The translations under genes and the position numbers were made by a program. 64,000 bases of DNA from Symsagittifera roscoffensis (Eukaryota > Xenacoelomorpha > Acoela > Convolutidae): assembly GCF_963678635.1 (NCBI RefSeq), contig NC_087063.1, positions 16,802,449-16,866,448 on the forward strand, in the 5' to 3' direction. Below, piece after piece: positions 1 to 12,683 of this stretch. The first letter of the stretch is position 1; each line of letters opens with the position of its first letter. Below the pieces are notes generated by a model, which searched no databases, had not been told where the DNA came from, and worked only from the letters and a program-made list of their open reading frames with translations.

Positions 1-909
1 AACCGAAGCATAGTTCAGAGCCCAGTGGTCCAACAACAGATGCATCAACAGCAGCAACAATTAACTGCTCAAAATATCAACGCAGTTATTGCAACTTCGC
101 AACCTGGAATTCAAATGACGTCTCAAGTTTCTCAATCGAACTCCAACCAAAATGCAAACTTGCAACTCCCGAACGGGGATCCTTCGTGTTCGTCCCCGCA
201 ACAGATTCTCTCGCCATCTGATTCTGTTTTGTCACCGTCGTCTTCAATTTCCGGGAACAACAAGCTGGACGCACAAGCGTCCCCACGGCACTCCGGGGCG
301 AGTAGCATGGGTTCACTTTCCGCAGCCGCCGGAGTCAATACATCCGCAGGAAGTAACCCCGGAAACCAGGGTCTAGGAAGCAAAATCTGCGCCACACCAT
401 GCTACTACAGAACCATGCCAGAGAATAAAATCCAGGTTATATATCCGGACAGTAACCGAATCTTCCAGTACACATACAGCCGAACGCTTCCACCACCGAA
501 CAAAAAGTCATCAACGCAGATCATCCAGCAAGTCCAACCAGACGGGACTCTTTCGGAAGAGAAGCTGTATTTTTTCGACCCCATTCAGCTGACAGATGCT
601 CAGAATGAACAAATTATGACGCAACAATTAGTTAACAATGAAACCTCGCAACATCAAGGTCAGCAGTTTAACGATGTTATGCAGTTTAAACAGCAACCAA
701 GAAGAACAGTGAATTTGGGGAGAAGCAAAAGTGACGGGTCCAATTTGGAGCACATAGGTCGAGAGAGGTTGATGAAGAGTCAGACCCCGCAGGGTGTGAC
801 CTTTGCCCACCCCGACCAATATCCTTATATTGCAGGTCAAGTTCAAGAGGGAGGCTGGTTGAACAGAAAGAAGCACACAGTTAAAGGACTGGTCAGGCTA
901 ACAAAGTAA
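1..909 (+). CDS. 3' part of a Gln/Ser/Asn-rich protein gene (partial, unrecognised)
   Basis: The frame is open from the left edge of the window (NRSIVQSP...) to a TAA at 907-909, about 302 codons, so the start lies outside. The N-terminal part is low complexity: a glutamine run near the start, then Ser/Asn/Pro-rich sequence. The more ordered stretch, roughly residues 125-205 of the visible part, contains PENKIQVIYPDSNRIFQYTY and LSEEKLYFFDPIQL, which look like a folded domain. A basic Ser/Arg-rich tail follows. Third-position base use and GC are clearly higher than in the DNA after it, which supports real coding. The stop codon lies inside AAAGTAAGC, a good splice donor (exon ending CTAACAAA, then gtaagc). 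The reading frame may therefore continue in a later exon not found here, and the terminal TAA may be intronic. I do not recognise the family. The Q-rich make-up would suit a nuclear or RNA-associated factor, but that is only a guess. Confidence 0.65.
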   Translation, partial: NRSIVQSPVVQQQMHQQQQQLTAQNINAVIATSQPGIQMTSQVSQSNSNQNANLQLPNGDPSCSSPQQILSPSDSVLSPSSSISGNNKLDAQASPRHSGASSMGSLSAAAGVNTSAGSNPGNQGLGSKICATPCYYRTMPENKIQVIYPDSNRIFQYTYSRTLPPPNKKSSTQIIQQVQPDGTLSEEKLYFFDPIQLTDAQNEQIMTQQLVNNETSQHQGQQFNDVMQFKQQPRRTVNLGRSKSDGSNLEHIGRERLMKSQTPQGVTFAHPDQYPYIAGQVQEGGWLNRKKHTVKGLVRLTK

Positions 910-2235
910 GCACCATGTAGTTAACATTAAAAAAAGCACAGAGAAAAAATAAGTGATTCAAAATTAAATTAAAAATATATAAGAAGGACTTCAATTTTCA
1001 AAACGTCCATTCGCATAAATTAAGTTTACTTCATTTGACGTCTAAACAGACTTAGAATGTTCAAGCTGAATTAACAAAATCGCAACATGGATCTAAGAAA
1101 AGTTCAACTATCAACTCATATGTGACATTCGAATAAAGAAAAAAAAATTAATCCATGTTTGTTTGTTTCAGAGAGCTGATAAAATGAAGAAACACCCAAT
1201 TTAAACGATCAAAGACTTAACGCCGCTTATCATAGCTGATGAAAAACTGCAAATTTATGGAGCTTTTTATTTTCTTAGATAGAATTATGCAATTCAAATT
1301 CAACAAAATTCCAAAAGTACACTCGCCCTTAATTAACCTCGTATTTCTATTAATTACCAAAACATACCAACAGGTAATTGCATAGAAAAAGCTTTGCGCT
1401 AGGAATTCTTCCAACATACGATTTAACATCAGTCTTTGTACCAATACTTCGCAGTTATTTTCAAAAAAAAATCTGCGCTAAATTTACCACAAGATTTGTG
1501 CAATTCTCGCTCTTAAGCATGGGAATCTTAATTATGCAGCTATTTAAACTAAACAATAACTTAAATATTCAAGAAATTATTAATTAAAAGTTTTCGATAA
1601 AATAGTTTTCAGAGAAGCTGTGAGGTTCAGTTGTCAATAGGGGTTTAAATACTTTGCAAATAACCTATACGATATTTAAGATTCTCTTTTTGGTTTTTGA
1701 AAAGGAATTTGCTTTTGTGACTTAGGTGTTGTGCCAATGACTTTTCAGAATATCAATTTTGGTCAAAAACCGTCGAAGCTAAAACCAATTGATAACAAAC
1801 AAAGTTGAAGAATCGAACTCGATTGATGGGCATAGATTTTATGCATTTAACTTTCATCTCTTAAATGCATTTTTCATATTCTATAAGCAATACTTGTTTA
1901 CATAGACAATGCTACACTTCAAAACAAGGATAGCTGGTTGATTTGCAAGAACGTTCCGACGTTCCATGGAAAAACTACAAAAAAAAATTTTCTTTATCAA
2001 TAATTTAGTGTTGTTGTGCATGATGTGATGAGAAAACTATATATACAAACGCTGAAAATTAGTGAATTACGCCTAATCGAACATTTTTTCATAAAAATTT
2101 TATTGCCAAGAGAGCGCTAAGTGAAGCTTCCAAAACTAGTTTTCCTTCTACTAAACTCAAGTTTTCTCAGCCTAAACAACCAATTTTCAATGAATGTTAC
2201 TCGATCGCTTTAACGCTCAAAATTCTACTGAAGCT

Positions 2236-2470
2236 AAAAAATTTTCAAACAAGTTTTTCTCAACACAGAAAAAATTTGCAAAATGTTTAAATGTCCTTCG
2301 AATCACGACTGAAATGGCTTAATATGATAAATTACTCTTCCTTTGCGATGATTATTTATGGTGCCTGATTTGGCGTGAAAACATAAAAAAAATTTAAACA
2401 CACCCGAAACAAAACTCCTCCCTATTTTCAAAACAAAGTTCCTCCACAAAACACAGCAAAAAAAGCAGCT
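2236..2470 (+). repeat. Diverged dispersed repeat shared with 54.48-54.69 kb
   Basis: The order of motifs TTCGAATCACRACTGAAA, GATGAATATTT-like, GGYRCCTGATTT, GCGTSRAAA, ACACACCC and AGTTCCTCCACA occurs here and again in the same orientation around 54,480-54,690, inside an intron of the 1004-residue gene. Shorter pieces also occur at 54.0-54.1 kb and 18.13-18.2 kb. Alignment by eye suggests about 70% identity. No ends or target duplications could be fixed. Confidence 0.5.
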
Positions 2471-2525
2471 GAAAGTCATATTGTTTATCTCAAATGCCTT
2501 TATTTCAAATTGGGTTAACTTAAGA

Positions 2526-2800
2526 GAAAAAATGATCAGAACTAAATTTATTTAGTTTTACCAGAAAATGGTGTTGTTTATTTCGCAAATCGAACTCAAA
2601 AATTTCACCACAAATTGATAAATTTTAGCCGCTTTTAAGCCTTTCGGCATAAGATCGCATTAGACAAAAAATGATCAGAACTGAAGTTTATTAAGAAGTT
2701 CGCCAGAGATTGGCGAGCATTATTTCGCAAAACGGAATAAAAATTTCAATCCAAAGTGGGTTTTTAGCTCAATTAGGTAACCAAAAACTACTTGGTTATT
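2526..2800. repeat. Diverged ~139-bp tandem duplication
   Basis: AAAAAATGATCAGAACTRAA starts at 2526 and again at 2665. It is followed in both copies by a similar series (RTTTATT, CCAGARATTGG-like, TTATTTCGCAAA, AAATTTCA), giving two diverged copies with a period near 139 bp. Confidence 0.5.
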
Positions 2801-3235
2801 TTGATCAAAGCGCAGCAAAGTTTACAAAGGGTAAAACCTCCAAAAGCTTGGATATTAGAACGATGGCCAAAAAATTTGAAATACCAAATTACCTTATCAA
2901 ATACCAATAAAATACCATATAAAACACGAGACAATTATGCAGTCAGATGGGAGTGGCCGCTATTCATATTATTCACAATTTTTGAAATTGGTATAGTAGT
3001 TTTGAGGAAAACCAAATTTTTTGCAAAAAATGAAAAATCTTCTAAAGCGTTTCAAAAAAAAATAAAAAAACAATATCCCATAGTTTCATAATATCTGTTT
3101 GCATGAAATAGGAATTTGTATAACCTGCTGTTTTTATCGATCAGGTTTCGAAAGCAAAAAAATGCTATCACAAAACCTTCTTTTATCAAACAGGAACTTA
3201 TAAGTAAGAAGCTTTTGAAAGCGGAAAAAAACGAT

Positions 3236-3335
3236 GCTTTAGCATAATGGTAAGGCGTTCACTTCGAGATTGCCATGGCAAAGACAGTGTGTGAGTACGA
3301 GTTCTCACTTGACCTCTAGCTTCAAGTCTACCACA
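3236..3335 (+). other. tRNA-like fragment (tRNA pseudogene or SINE head)
   Basis: TAGCATAATGG matches the pol III box A pattern and is followed by GTAAGGCGTTCACTTCGAGATT, as in a tRNA D-arm and anticodon region. A degraded box B (GTACGAGTTCT) follows at the right distance. I could not fold a full cloverleaf, so this is not called a functional tRNA. Confidence 0.35.
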
Positions 3336-6300
3336 GCCTGACAGATTACAGCTGCAATTTTGTTGCCACGTGAAAGTTCTAAACGCAAAAAAAAACGACC
3401 TTGAGTCGCAAAAAAGCGTTGAACAACAAAAAAAAACCATTCTTGAATGTGGGGAATAAGACACACGGACTATGCTTAGACAGGCTGGATATCCTTTCAT
3501 ATCCTCTGCGAATCGCAGAAACCACAATTATTATTAATAACTCACGGAATGCCTTACAAACGCTGTCAAATCTCGAATTAAAGCTTAAAATTCAACTGAA
3601 TACTCGAATCTAAACTCAGCATAAAACATAATATAAGCTATTAATTTCGGCAATTTAACATAACAAAAAAGTTGTTATTACGCTATGAATTGGTTGGTAA
3701 CAAAACGTACAGATATGCTTCAAGATAATTTAAGAACAAAAGAACTGAAACAAAACTATCAAGAATGCCAAAATGGAACCATTAAAATCGCAAAAAAAAA
3801 TCAAGAACCGCATTAACCAACAAGAATTATTTTCGAGGTGAAGACGCTCAGAAAAAAAGCTCATTTAGTGTCAGAAAACAAAAGAAAAGAAGAACTCAAA
3901 AGCTTGAGAAAAAAAGCTTTTGACTGAAGTTTATGATGCTGAATATCTTCCTGTTAGTCACCAAACTGATGCTAGAAAACTATTCCATGATACTCTCTAC
4001 CTTTTCTATAAATCTGTTTATATCAATGGCAAATAATCAGCGGATAGGAGTCGAAAGCAACTCAGCAGAAATATAACCTCTAAATGAGGGACGGGAATAC
4101 CGATAGATCTTGAAGGACATAAATGTACAAAAAGGTATAATTGTGGTAAATAAGGTAAAACATAACTGAGAAAGCGGTAGTGAAAAGCATACGTCTTCGC
4201 ATATTAATGAAAAAATCGAAGCACACCATAATCTGTCCTTGAGGCAATATGACCGAGACCACAAAAAAAAAACAATTTTTAACCAGCGACGCAACAGCGG
4301 TTTTCCCGGAAGACTGAATAAATATTTTCAGTGAAAAGCCGACTACAAAGTTAATAGTATAGCGCAGCTAGAGGTCACGCCTATTTTCGGAGAGAGGTCA
4401 GCCTAAGAATGTCACGTGGAAATGTACTCTAGCCTAATCTAACTTTTAACTCGGACTCAATCGGAAAATTCGTCCAATTGTTAATTAAAGGAATTATGTT
4501 ATGACATCGCTAAGGGGGAATAAAATCTTATCAGATTAATTTTTCATTTGAAGTATTTAATCGTTATTGAGTTGGGTCTCGCTGAAGATTATCAGCTTAT
4601 TAAGAAAACTTTTGAAGTAGCTGTATCTATTTTTTTCCGGGGTGATGGTTTTCAATCTACGATTAATCCCTTAAGTTTGTGAAAGTTATCCTTGATTAAA
4701 CATTTGAAATGATAATTTAAATGTTCCAGATTCAATGTTTTCCTAGTCTCTCGGTGTTACTTTTATAGCATTTCCTAAAAGTTTACTTGAAATAATTTAT
4801 CTCAAAATTTGAACTTCTCACAATCATTTTTGTGTGATATTGCTTAAATTTAATGTAAATTTGAGTATATTTATTCCCTTTCAAATTTTTTGGTTATCCC
4901 CATTAGTTACTTACACTGACATCTTAACCAAACCAACTATGAAACTTAACATACATTCTAGCAATTTCTTAACACAGTGGCGAAGTTGCACTTCGGATAC
5001 ACAAGCAAAATATGACCGATAACGCTACTGACTGGGAAAAACTGAATGAGTAAAACTTTGAGTTTTACAAAACTTCCTTAATGACGCACGCCAATTATGA
5101 GTCTACATAATTGCTAAGTGACGCAAATGAATCGTGGGGCATTTGCAGTACCAGTCAAGTAGAAAAAGAAGAAATTTACCAACTAACATGCCTCAATTTA
5201 TAGAGCGGACGCATTTTAACTAGTATACAAAAAAGTTCATTAACAACATCGGACCATTCCCTGGTTCGAACCCTCTCATTTTATTGCGGGTCTCCTTCCC
5301 TACCTCTACGCTATAGATCCATGATACGTTGAAGCTAACGTGATATTTGTAACATAATAGTCTGCGTTAATATCCTTAGTAGCTATACTTGATAGTTGCT
5401 TATTGATCAAAATCAACACTTCCGAATTGAACACATTTTGTCGCAACAACATTAGCGCGCAATAATATTTACGACTTAGGTTGGAAAAGAAGAGAGTTCA
5501 TACTATCACACAAGCTTTGCTTGTGTAATCAAAGTTTCAAGTCAAAGTTTTCAAAAATCTTCTCTCCAAAAAATGAAAGTATACAATCCTTTCAGAAACT
5601 TAGAATTATAGAAAATTTCTTTCATTTCCAGCTATTTCTAAATCTCCAACTCAATTTATCAATTGAACCTGCCTCTTCCTCCAGCATACAAAATCTCGCT
5701 GAAACTTCAACTCAGCAAGTTCGTCCAACTGTCGATATTTCACTGAATCCTGCGTTTCCATCCATTAAAATATTTATCCAAGAAGAATTCAGTTTTTATC
5801 ATTCAAAATTTTAAAATATATATTTCTATTGAAGGGTTCAGAAGCAGTTTTTCTTTTCCTATCTAAGAATTGAACACCACCAACAGTCTCAGTTCACTGA
5901 AAGTTTTCGTGTCATGAAAAACATAAACGAAGACTCTAATCAAAGTGAAACGTAGAGCACTTTGTCAAAAAAATTACAAAACCCCCAGTAGTTTTCTCAA
6001 CGAATTGATCAAAATACTTTGCTCACCTGGATTAAAACAATTAGGAAACGAACAGAAAGCTTGTTTCATAGATTATGACAATGACAAAGATTGCAGTGAC
6101 AGATCTACTTGGAAAAAGTATTGACATTTACTCCGTCCAATAGAGATTTTATTGTAAATGTTTCAAATTTTCGAAAGAAAAATGGACAGTCGATAATGTG
6201 GCGATCATTACGGAGGTTGTTTGCCCAGGCAAATGATCCAAGTACACGTCTTACCAATAACGCATAACATCGACAACCTGGTAACTTAAAGAAAAACCAA

Positions 6301-6379
6301 AACCAACAAAAAACAGACGATCTCTCTATAAGACGAAGATTAGAATGTTGAAAATAGGGTTTTGAAATTTCTACAGTAA

Positions 6380-7760
6380 GTTGTTTACGAATCTAGTTTC
6401 GCACTAAAGGACCAAGAGTGATCAATCCATCAGAACTCAATCAAAACCTAAATTGAATTGACAAAAAAATTATTTGAAAGATGTAATATATCGGATGCGG
6501 CTTGAAAGATACAGGAGCAACAAAACTGCTATTAATAACCGAATAGTTGCAAAACACGACTGTACAAAGATGTTTGATTGATTTTTGTGCTGAAAGATCA
6601 AAAAAATAGTATACTAGTCGGAAGATACACTACCCTAAGAAATATTTTTGCGCCAGCTCAACTTTCACACGGAAGCAAAGCTGCGCTTCCCAAGCACTAG
6701 CGACAAAACGACAAAAAGCGGCTCTATACTAAAATCCTCGGATTAATAAATTTTTTGCTACATGTGGGACTCAAACCTGCTACCTCGAGTTTTGGAGTCT
6801 CACGAGCTTCCCTCTCAAACACGAACACTTCACGATCATCAAACACTAGCCACAAACAAAGCAGAGAACAGATGCTATGAAAATTCCAATGCTACAGATC
6901 GTGATTATAGGAAAAAGCCGCCAAATTAGCACTTTTATTTGCGCGGAAGGTTGGAAAAAGGTTGGAGTCATACTAAACGCTGGTTAGTGTACAAACAGTC
7001 TATTTTGCGTCTCGAAGCAGACCAGGTTAACGCTACCCAAAACTCACTGAAAAAGCAGATTGACATGGTTCTTCTTCAAAAAACCAAGTCATCAACAGAC
7101 GTGATCCATCACAACTACCTAGAAAATTTTGGGCAAAAACATTGTTACAAATTCTTTTTAAAAATTCTTGTAAGAGGCAATATATCGATTCGGCTACGAA
7201 GATACAGGTACACAATTTTGCACTTAATAATCCCACTTAATACCCGCTTAATAGAAAAGCGCAGCTTTGCAAGCGGTTGCTACTTGCCAATACCGCTGGT
7301 GCTTGATATTTGACTCTAGTTGATATTTGACAATTTATGCTGGTCGAAAAAACTCTCCTAAAAATTCATATTTATACTAGTCGAGCTTAAAGCTATTCTG
7401 TTATGCCAAACTTACTGAAGTAATTGATTCACATGGTTCTTGTTCATAAATAAAATAATCGACTGACTTGATCCAGCAAAACAACCAGTCAGAATTTTGG
7501 GCAAAATCATTGTTACAAATTCAATTCATGTAGAAAAACTACTTGAAAAAAGCAATATATCAATTCATCTCAGAAAATAATGGTACAAAAATAATAATAC
7601 TGCTATGAATAACTGAAGCACTTAGAAACCACCGAAAAGAGTTAAGATTTTCAGCTCTACCAAAAAAATATAAAAAAATTGTCCGCAGATAATTGGAAAG
7701 TGTTACGTAACTCAAGCGAATGTTTGACGATGTGTTTGACATTTGCGATGTGTTTGACTA
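6380..7760 (+). repeat. Cluster of diverged interspersed repeat units
   Basis: Three diverged units follow one another and a fourth lies at about 11,410-11,740. Shared blocks are CATGGTTCTTSTTC, a TGACTTGATCCA-like block, TTTTGGGCAAAA, ATTGTTACAAATT, GCAATATATCRATTC and GATACAGGWRCA. The block order is constant, as expected for a dispersed element. tRNA-like pieces lie beside two units, so a tRNA-derived SINE is possible. No target duplications were found. Confidence 0.5.
6765..6850 (-). other. tRNA-like fragment on the minus strand
   Basis: On the minus strand GGTTTGAGTCCCAC fits box B. Upstream, GAGGGAAGCTCGTGAGACTCC resembles a tRNA D/anticodon region with an anticodon-like loop. The acceptor stem is not closed. 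It is best read as a tRNA-derived SINE relic. Confidence 0.35.
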
Positions 7761-8491
7761 ATTTTAAGGTTTAAGAAATCACAATACTTTTCGATGACGA
7801 TACAAAGTTTAATTCAAAAAGGTTAACTCTAAAAATTGATAATTAACCCTATAATCTTTTCAACAATCGATCAATTTTACAAATCGATTCCTACATGGAT
7901 GTCAACTATATCGATAAAACATACCAATTAAACACAGAGGCGAAGCGGAGGTTCGCATCAGTTGCGATACAACGAAAACGCATATAGACTGAGATGGAAT
8001 TAACAAAATCGAACAGAAGCTTGATAAAATCAACTTTTTTGGGGAATAAGAAAAATTCAATCTTAGAAAAACAGACTTGATTAAATAAGCTTTTAGTATT
8101 TCCCAACCATTCACTACGTGATTAGATGCCATTTGATCCGAACACAAAAAACGCCACAGGAAGTTGTAATAAAAACTCAATCTCAAAAAAAAACAGACAA
8201 GAAACAAAACCACTAGCACTAAACAATTTTTTACCATTTTCCCACCAGTATCAACTGAGCCGACAACACGTGATTAGACGAAAACTGATCCCGAAACAAA
8301 AAATGCCAAAAAAATTGTTGCCTTATAAAATTTGAGCGATTAAGTTGTGTGAATTTGTACTTTTATGTTACAGCCGGTTTGATATGTTCAAAACAAGAAT
8401 AATCAATTTTTATCCTTAAATCGATGCAAATTAATTTCACTAACTCACAAAACATTATCCGAAATTATTCAGGAGCCAAAATTATTCACAA

Positions 8492-10679
8492 CTAGCGCAT
8501 AAATTCCACCTACGGTACTTCAATTAGATTGTTAAACGGGCAAAATAAAACGACTTCTAATTCAACGCTTAACTTGAATCGGGCCCATCGATCAGGGTTT
8601 TCCATTTCATTAACCGAACAATTTATCAAGTTATCTTACAGGTTATTATTTACCCAAATGGTCATTTCTCGAGAACTACGGAGTTTAATCAGATTTGTGA
8701 AACTTTAAACTCAAAAAAGGACCCTAAAAGCCGAACATACACATGCTCCTTTCATACGTTATTTGTTAAGAAAAGGTCAAAACTTCTGACATCAATATGA
8801 TTTTTATTGAAAAAAAACTCTTTAGTTCACTTAAAATTTGAAAAAATAACTTAAAACATAACCTAATCCGAGACTTGAAGAAACTTTAAGGGAGAAGTTC
8901 AATTTGAAGCTAAACTTGCAACCATTAGGAAATCCTTGAGAGCACCACAATACAAGGTTGAAAATAATTATAAATTTTTAATATCTATAGTTTTTGAAGA
9001 AAAGAATTAAAAAGCATTAAATACGCCATATCCCCGCTCTTGAAAGGTTTTGAGTTGTTTAAGCATTTTGAGTTTTAAGTTGTTTTAGTATTTTTCAATC
9101 TAAGATTATGTTAGAAAAAATTACTTCAAAAAATAACTTGACAAATGTTGTAACATTCCAGCTACAAAAACTTCATATTTGCATGGGATGAAATTCATAA
9201 ACAGCCAATAAAAATGACAATCATTTACCCAGCGACAAAAATTGGGTCGAAACCTGTTGAGCCAAAATTAAATCTGATGTCAAAATAAGTTTCATAAAAT
9301 TTAAAAGTTTTACGACCCATCCAAGATGGAACATGTAATCCGAAATGAAATATTTTGCCCTCCAAATTACGCAAAATAAATTGACTAAGTCAAAATAACA
9401 AACTGTTTGAATATTTAAAAAAAAAACTAACGAAAAAGCCCAAAATCAGACTGGTATATTTACAAATTTGTGAAGTTTCAGTTATAGTAAGAGCTGTTTG
9501 AATTCGAAAAAAAACATGCTTTACAAATTAAACCAATAAAACCCAACCAGATAAAATGACGTTTAAAAAAATGGAAAATGAACTGACAGAAAATAGGACC
9601 GAAACCAAGAACCCGAAAAAAAGTAGAATTACAACCTGAAAAGGACTTGAACCAATTACTGCTCAATTGAAAGAAGTGAGAAACTGAAGATCTTACTTAG
9701 GAAGTGAAGAGCCTCTAGAGACCCTCTAGAAATGATCCTGTTGACGAAGTTGTTTACGGGAAAAAAAAGTCTAGTACCCAGTTGCAATAACCTTGCTTAT
9801 CGCAAGGCTAAGCGCCATATCTCGAAAACCAGAAAGATTTGAGCAGTAATATTTGGAAACCAAATTTACAACCTTTGAGAAAACCTTGACAGCACTCTTC
9901 ATAGGGATGAGATTTGCGTTTTTTTAATGTTTTTCAAATCAAAATTTTTTTTGAAAAAAAAATTTGAAAAATTAATTAAAACGCCAATCTCAAAAACCAA
10001 AAACTAAAATTTGAGCAGCAGCATTTGGCGGGCAGATTTGCAACCCCTGATTATACACTATCAGCACCCAACTAAAGGGTTGAGATTTTCAAGTTAGGTT
10101 AGCTTTTTGTATATCAAATTTTCGAATAAAAATTGAACTTAAAAACGCCATATCTCGAGAACCGAAAGGATTTGAGCAGTCACATTCGGAGGAAAAAAAT
10201 GCGAGCCCATAATGTATCAGAGAGCACCCCACCATAGGGTTGAGACTTTCAAGCTGAATATATGTACTAAATCTAATTTTTTTCAAAAAAAAATTTGAAA
10301 AACTAAAAAAAAAATTTTTGCATTGCGATTTGATTGCAAATTGCATTGCGATTTGAGCAATCATATTTGGAGGGCAGAGTTGCAACTCCATAAAAGTACC
10401 CTGTTAGCACACCACTATAATTTTGAGAATTTCGTTTTTGTCAAATAAATACTGAAACGAAAACCTTTAAAAGTTTGCATTGCGAAATAAAGAAAAAACT
10501 GTTGTTAAAATATTCACGCTTCAAGAGATGTTTATTTAAAATAATAGATGACCTTCAAAAATTGAAATGTTGAATTCGATAAAAAACATATTGAGCGTTG
10601 CAAACTATGGAATTTTATTAAAGATGTTAACATAGGGACTTACATTTGTTACAAATGCTAGTTAAATATTGTATAGATA
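8492..10679 (+). mobile_element. Old copy (A) of the satellite-bearing mobile element
   Basis: It starts with CTAGCGCATAAATTCCACC followed by TACGGTACTTCAA. This is the same 5' motif as at 18,580 and 41,778. The middle holds eroded satellite monomers (clearest at about 8.86-8.96 and 9.82-10.45 kb), recognisable by GCCATATCTCGA, ATTTGAGCAGTCA, a TTTGCAACCCCTGA-like block and ACTATAGGGTTGAG-like blocks. The end (AACATAGGGACTT ... GTTAAATATTGTATAGATA, 10,632-10,679) is a diverged version of the 3' tails at 27.8 and 43.9 kb. No open frame is seen, so it is non-autonomous. Monomers are far more diverged than in the 18.6-27.5 kb array, so this is an older insertion. The right boundary is approximate. 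Confidence 0.6.
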
Positions 10680-10884
10680 AATTTTCTAAGCAAAAAAAGG
10701 ACAAAATTACCCGTCAGGGATAGCAAATAAAAAAAACTATACGACTTATTAACGACAGTTGAGATAGCCATGAACACTGCGTACAGTGCACCTAAGCCCA
10801 AATCGTGGTGTGCTAATTAAACCGACAAGACAAGCCGACAATCTTTAGTCCGACTAATCAATTTTTCCCGAAAAAACAAGTCAA

Positions 10885-10955
10885 TTTCAGACACTGGGAC
10901 TCAATAAGATCCGACTGGGACTCAAAACCCAAACTATAGGGTGAAAATACATCCA
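10885..10955 (-). other. tRNA-derived relic, same family as at 63.44 kb
   Basis: On the minus strand the end reads GTTTTGAGTCCCAGT, a box-B-like motif, and this box is duplicated about 30 bp away. The flanking AGGGTGAAAAT corresponds to AGGGTGTGAAAAAT beside the box B at 63.44 kb, so the two loci share a source. Box A is not convincing. Confidence 0.3.
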
Positions 10956-11354
10956 CACTACTTCCAGGCTAAGAAAAAGGGCATCTTAAAATTTCTACGA
11001 ATCGGTAATAAGGCAACATCAATTTCAATTATAAATGTGTACGAAAAGTTGTTTACGGGAAAAAATTCTATTTCCTGACTACAAGACAATTGCTGTCGCA
11101 AGTGTGAAAACCGACCTTGAATAGTTTTTGGTCAATTACATCTTGACAAACTATGAATTTTAAGCTGATAATTTTAAATTTTATGTTTTAAAATGTGAGT
11201 CGTGCATCGAATTAATAAGACCAATTAGCTTGCTTCAATTCAACTTGAACGATTTTGTAGCGCGTAATAACTCGCCACGCGTAAATAATGGGCGTTGAAC
11301 TTTCGGCATCAAAATATAAAACAAGCAGTTTAGTTAGACTAGTGTCAGATTAAT

Positions 11355-11412
11355 ACCGTGGAGTGCTCTCGGCGGGGCCACGAAGATCCAGGGATCGATC
11401 CTCCAAGAGAAC
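11355..11412 (+). other. tRNA-like fragment
   Basis: GTGGAGTGCTCTCGG, CACGAAGATCCAGG and GATCGATCCTCC run in the order of a tRNA D-arm, anticodon region and T-arm (box B variant). No matching acceptor stem is seen. It is directly followed by a unit of the interspersed repeat, consistent with the head of a tRNA-derived SINE. Confidence 0.35.
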
Positions 11413-12117
11413 TCTTTTGAAATTTGGTTTGAGAAAAAAAACTACCCCAAGCATATATATTCCTCACTTTCATCGAAAGTCTGAAGAAAAATCCATTTTA
11501 AATCTAGACGCGCTTAATTCTAGAGACACGCCGCTCATGGAAAAATGTTTTCGGTCAGCTTCACTTTTGAACCATTCTATATTGCTTCTCCAAATTCACA
11601 GAAGAAACAGTTTCACAACGTTCTTCTTGATACACCATGTCATCAACTGACTTGATCCACTAAAGTTACCTTCAGAAAATGTTTGTGTGGAAAATCTTGT
11701 TACAAATTTTATGCTGGTCAACAAACTACTTTCCATAGCGTCATTCCTGAGCTAACGTTTAGGCTTTTTAATGTGTCGGATCTAATAAAGTTTTTTTGGC
11801 TATACCCTCACCCTCAACCTCACACCAAACCCCCCCCCCCCTCCCCCCCTCCTTAATGATTTAATGATGAAAAACGAAATTTATTTACAATGGATTGGGC
11901 TAGATATTATTCAGAAAATGAGAGTGGTCAAAACGAAGCATATATGAGAGTGGTCAAAACGAAGCATTTCACTTAAATAAGCCTTAAGCAGGTTCTTTCC
12001 ACTAATTTTTGGCGTTTTCTCTACATAAATTTCATAAATGAGCCAAAAAACAAAAGGGTTCTTAATTGTCGTTTAATTCACTTTTCTGCACGTTTTAAAG
12101 TTGATTCAACGCTCGGG

Positions 12118-12144
12118 ATGTATGCGTTGAATCAACGCATACAT
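12118..12144. repeat. Perfect inverted repeat, 13-bp arms, 1-base spacer
   Basis: ATGTATGCGTTGA is followed by one A and then by its exact reverse complement. The stem contains GCGTTGA, which also occurs just before it (GATTCAACGC at 12,103), so the local sequence is partly a fold-back duplication. Not followed by a T run. Confidence 0.8.
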
Positions 12145-12683
12145 GGATTATTCATATGCATTTCTTATTAAATTGATCTAATTTTGTTACAAAAAAAACC
12201 TTTTTTTAATCATGTCGTGGGGGTATAACCGAAAAGACATCTGCTCTTCCCGCTGCTCGACAAAAAATGTAAATTTAAAGATTTGAATTAAGTTTAAAAT
12301 AAATTGCAACTCTCAGGAGTTTGATTTATCCCACTGTACAAATAGATAAATTGGATTCGTATGAAAAATATAACAAATTCAATGCACATACAATTACCAA
12401 ACGACAATAGCACAGGCATAATAAAACTAGCTTGGAATATAAAGACACCAGAAACAGCTATTTTCACCACTCAAGATGCGTAGGATGTGTTGGGCTAATA
12501 CCTTAAGTGGTGGTTAATCTCGTGAATGACAGAAAACTTACAACCAATCAAAACGTTAACAAAGTTTCAAAGCTGAACAAAAATAATTAACCTAAAACTG
12601 GTAACTTTGTCGTCGAAAACCAATTTTTCAATTATTTTAATACGTAAGATCAATTCGTAAGAAATCTTTTTAATTTAAAATAC

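Larger units (their letters stand above)
910..8491. other. AT-rich intron or intergenic DNA with old repeats
   Basis: There is no convincing coding exon in this 7.6 kb. Open frames are short, AT-rich and without recognisable motifs. If the donor at 906-911 is used, the left part is intron. Identifiable contents are listed separately: a repeat shared with 54.5 kb, a local duplication, tRNA-like fragments and a family of ~400-bp repeats at 6.4-7.75 kb. A further box-B-like match (GGTTCGAACCC) sits at about 5262-5275 without a clear box A, and is probably a SINE relic. The rest shows only A/T-rich runs. Confidence 0.6.
10680..12683. other. Noncoding AT-rich stretch with small repeats
   Basis: No exon is evident. 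It holds two tRNA-like relics, one unit of the interspersed repeat seen at 6.4-7.75 kb (about 11,410-11,740), C-rich runs at 11,830-11,852, a short direct duplication (GAGTGGTCAAAACGAAGCAT twice, 11,920-11,970) and a perfect 13-bp-arm inverted repeat at 12,118. TAGCGCGTAATAACTCGCC near 11,258 loosely resembles the 5' motif of the satellite-bearing element, but the resemblance is too weak to call. Confidence 0.5.

Noticed and set aside
2710-3091. 66- and 99-codon plus-strand frames
   Set aside because: They are Lys/Ile/Asn-rich translations of AT-rich sequence within a duplicated noncoding stretch.
3198-3613. Overlapping frames at the tRNA-like fragment
   Set aside because: Both strands are open by chance over a tRNA-derived relic; no protein motif.
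12118-12144. Inverted repeat as a transcription terminator
   Set aside because: No T-run follows and no gene ends nearby; intrinsic terminators of this kind are bacterial.
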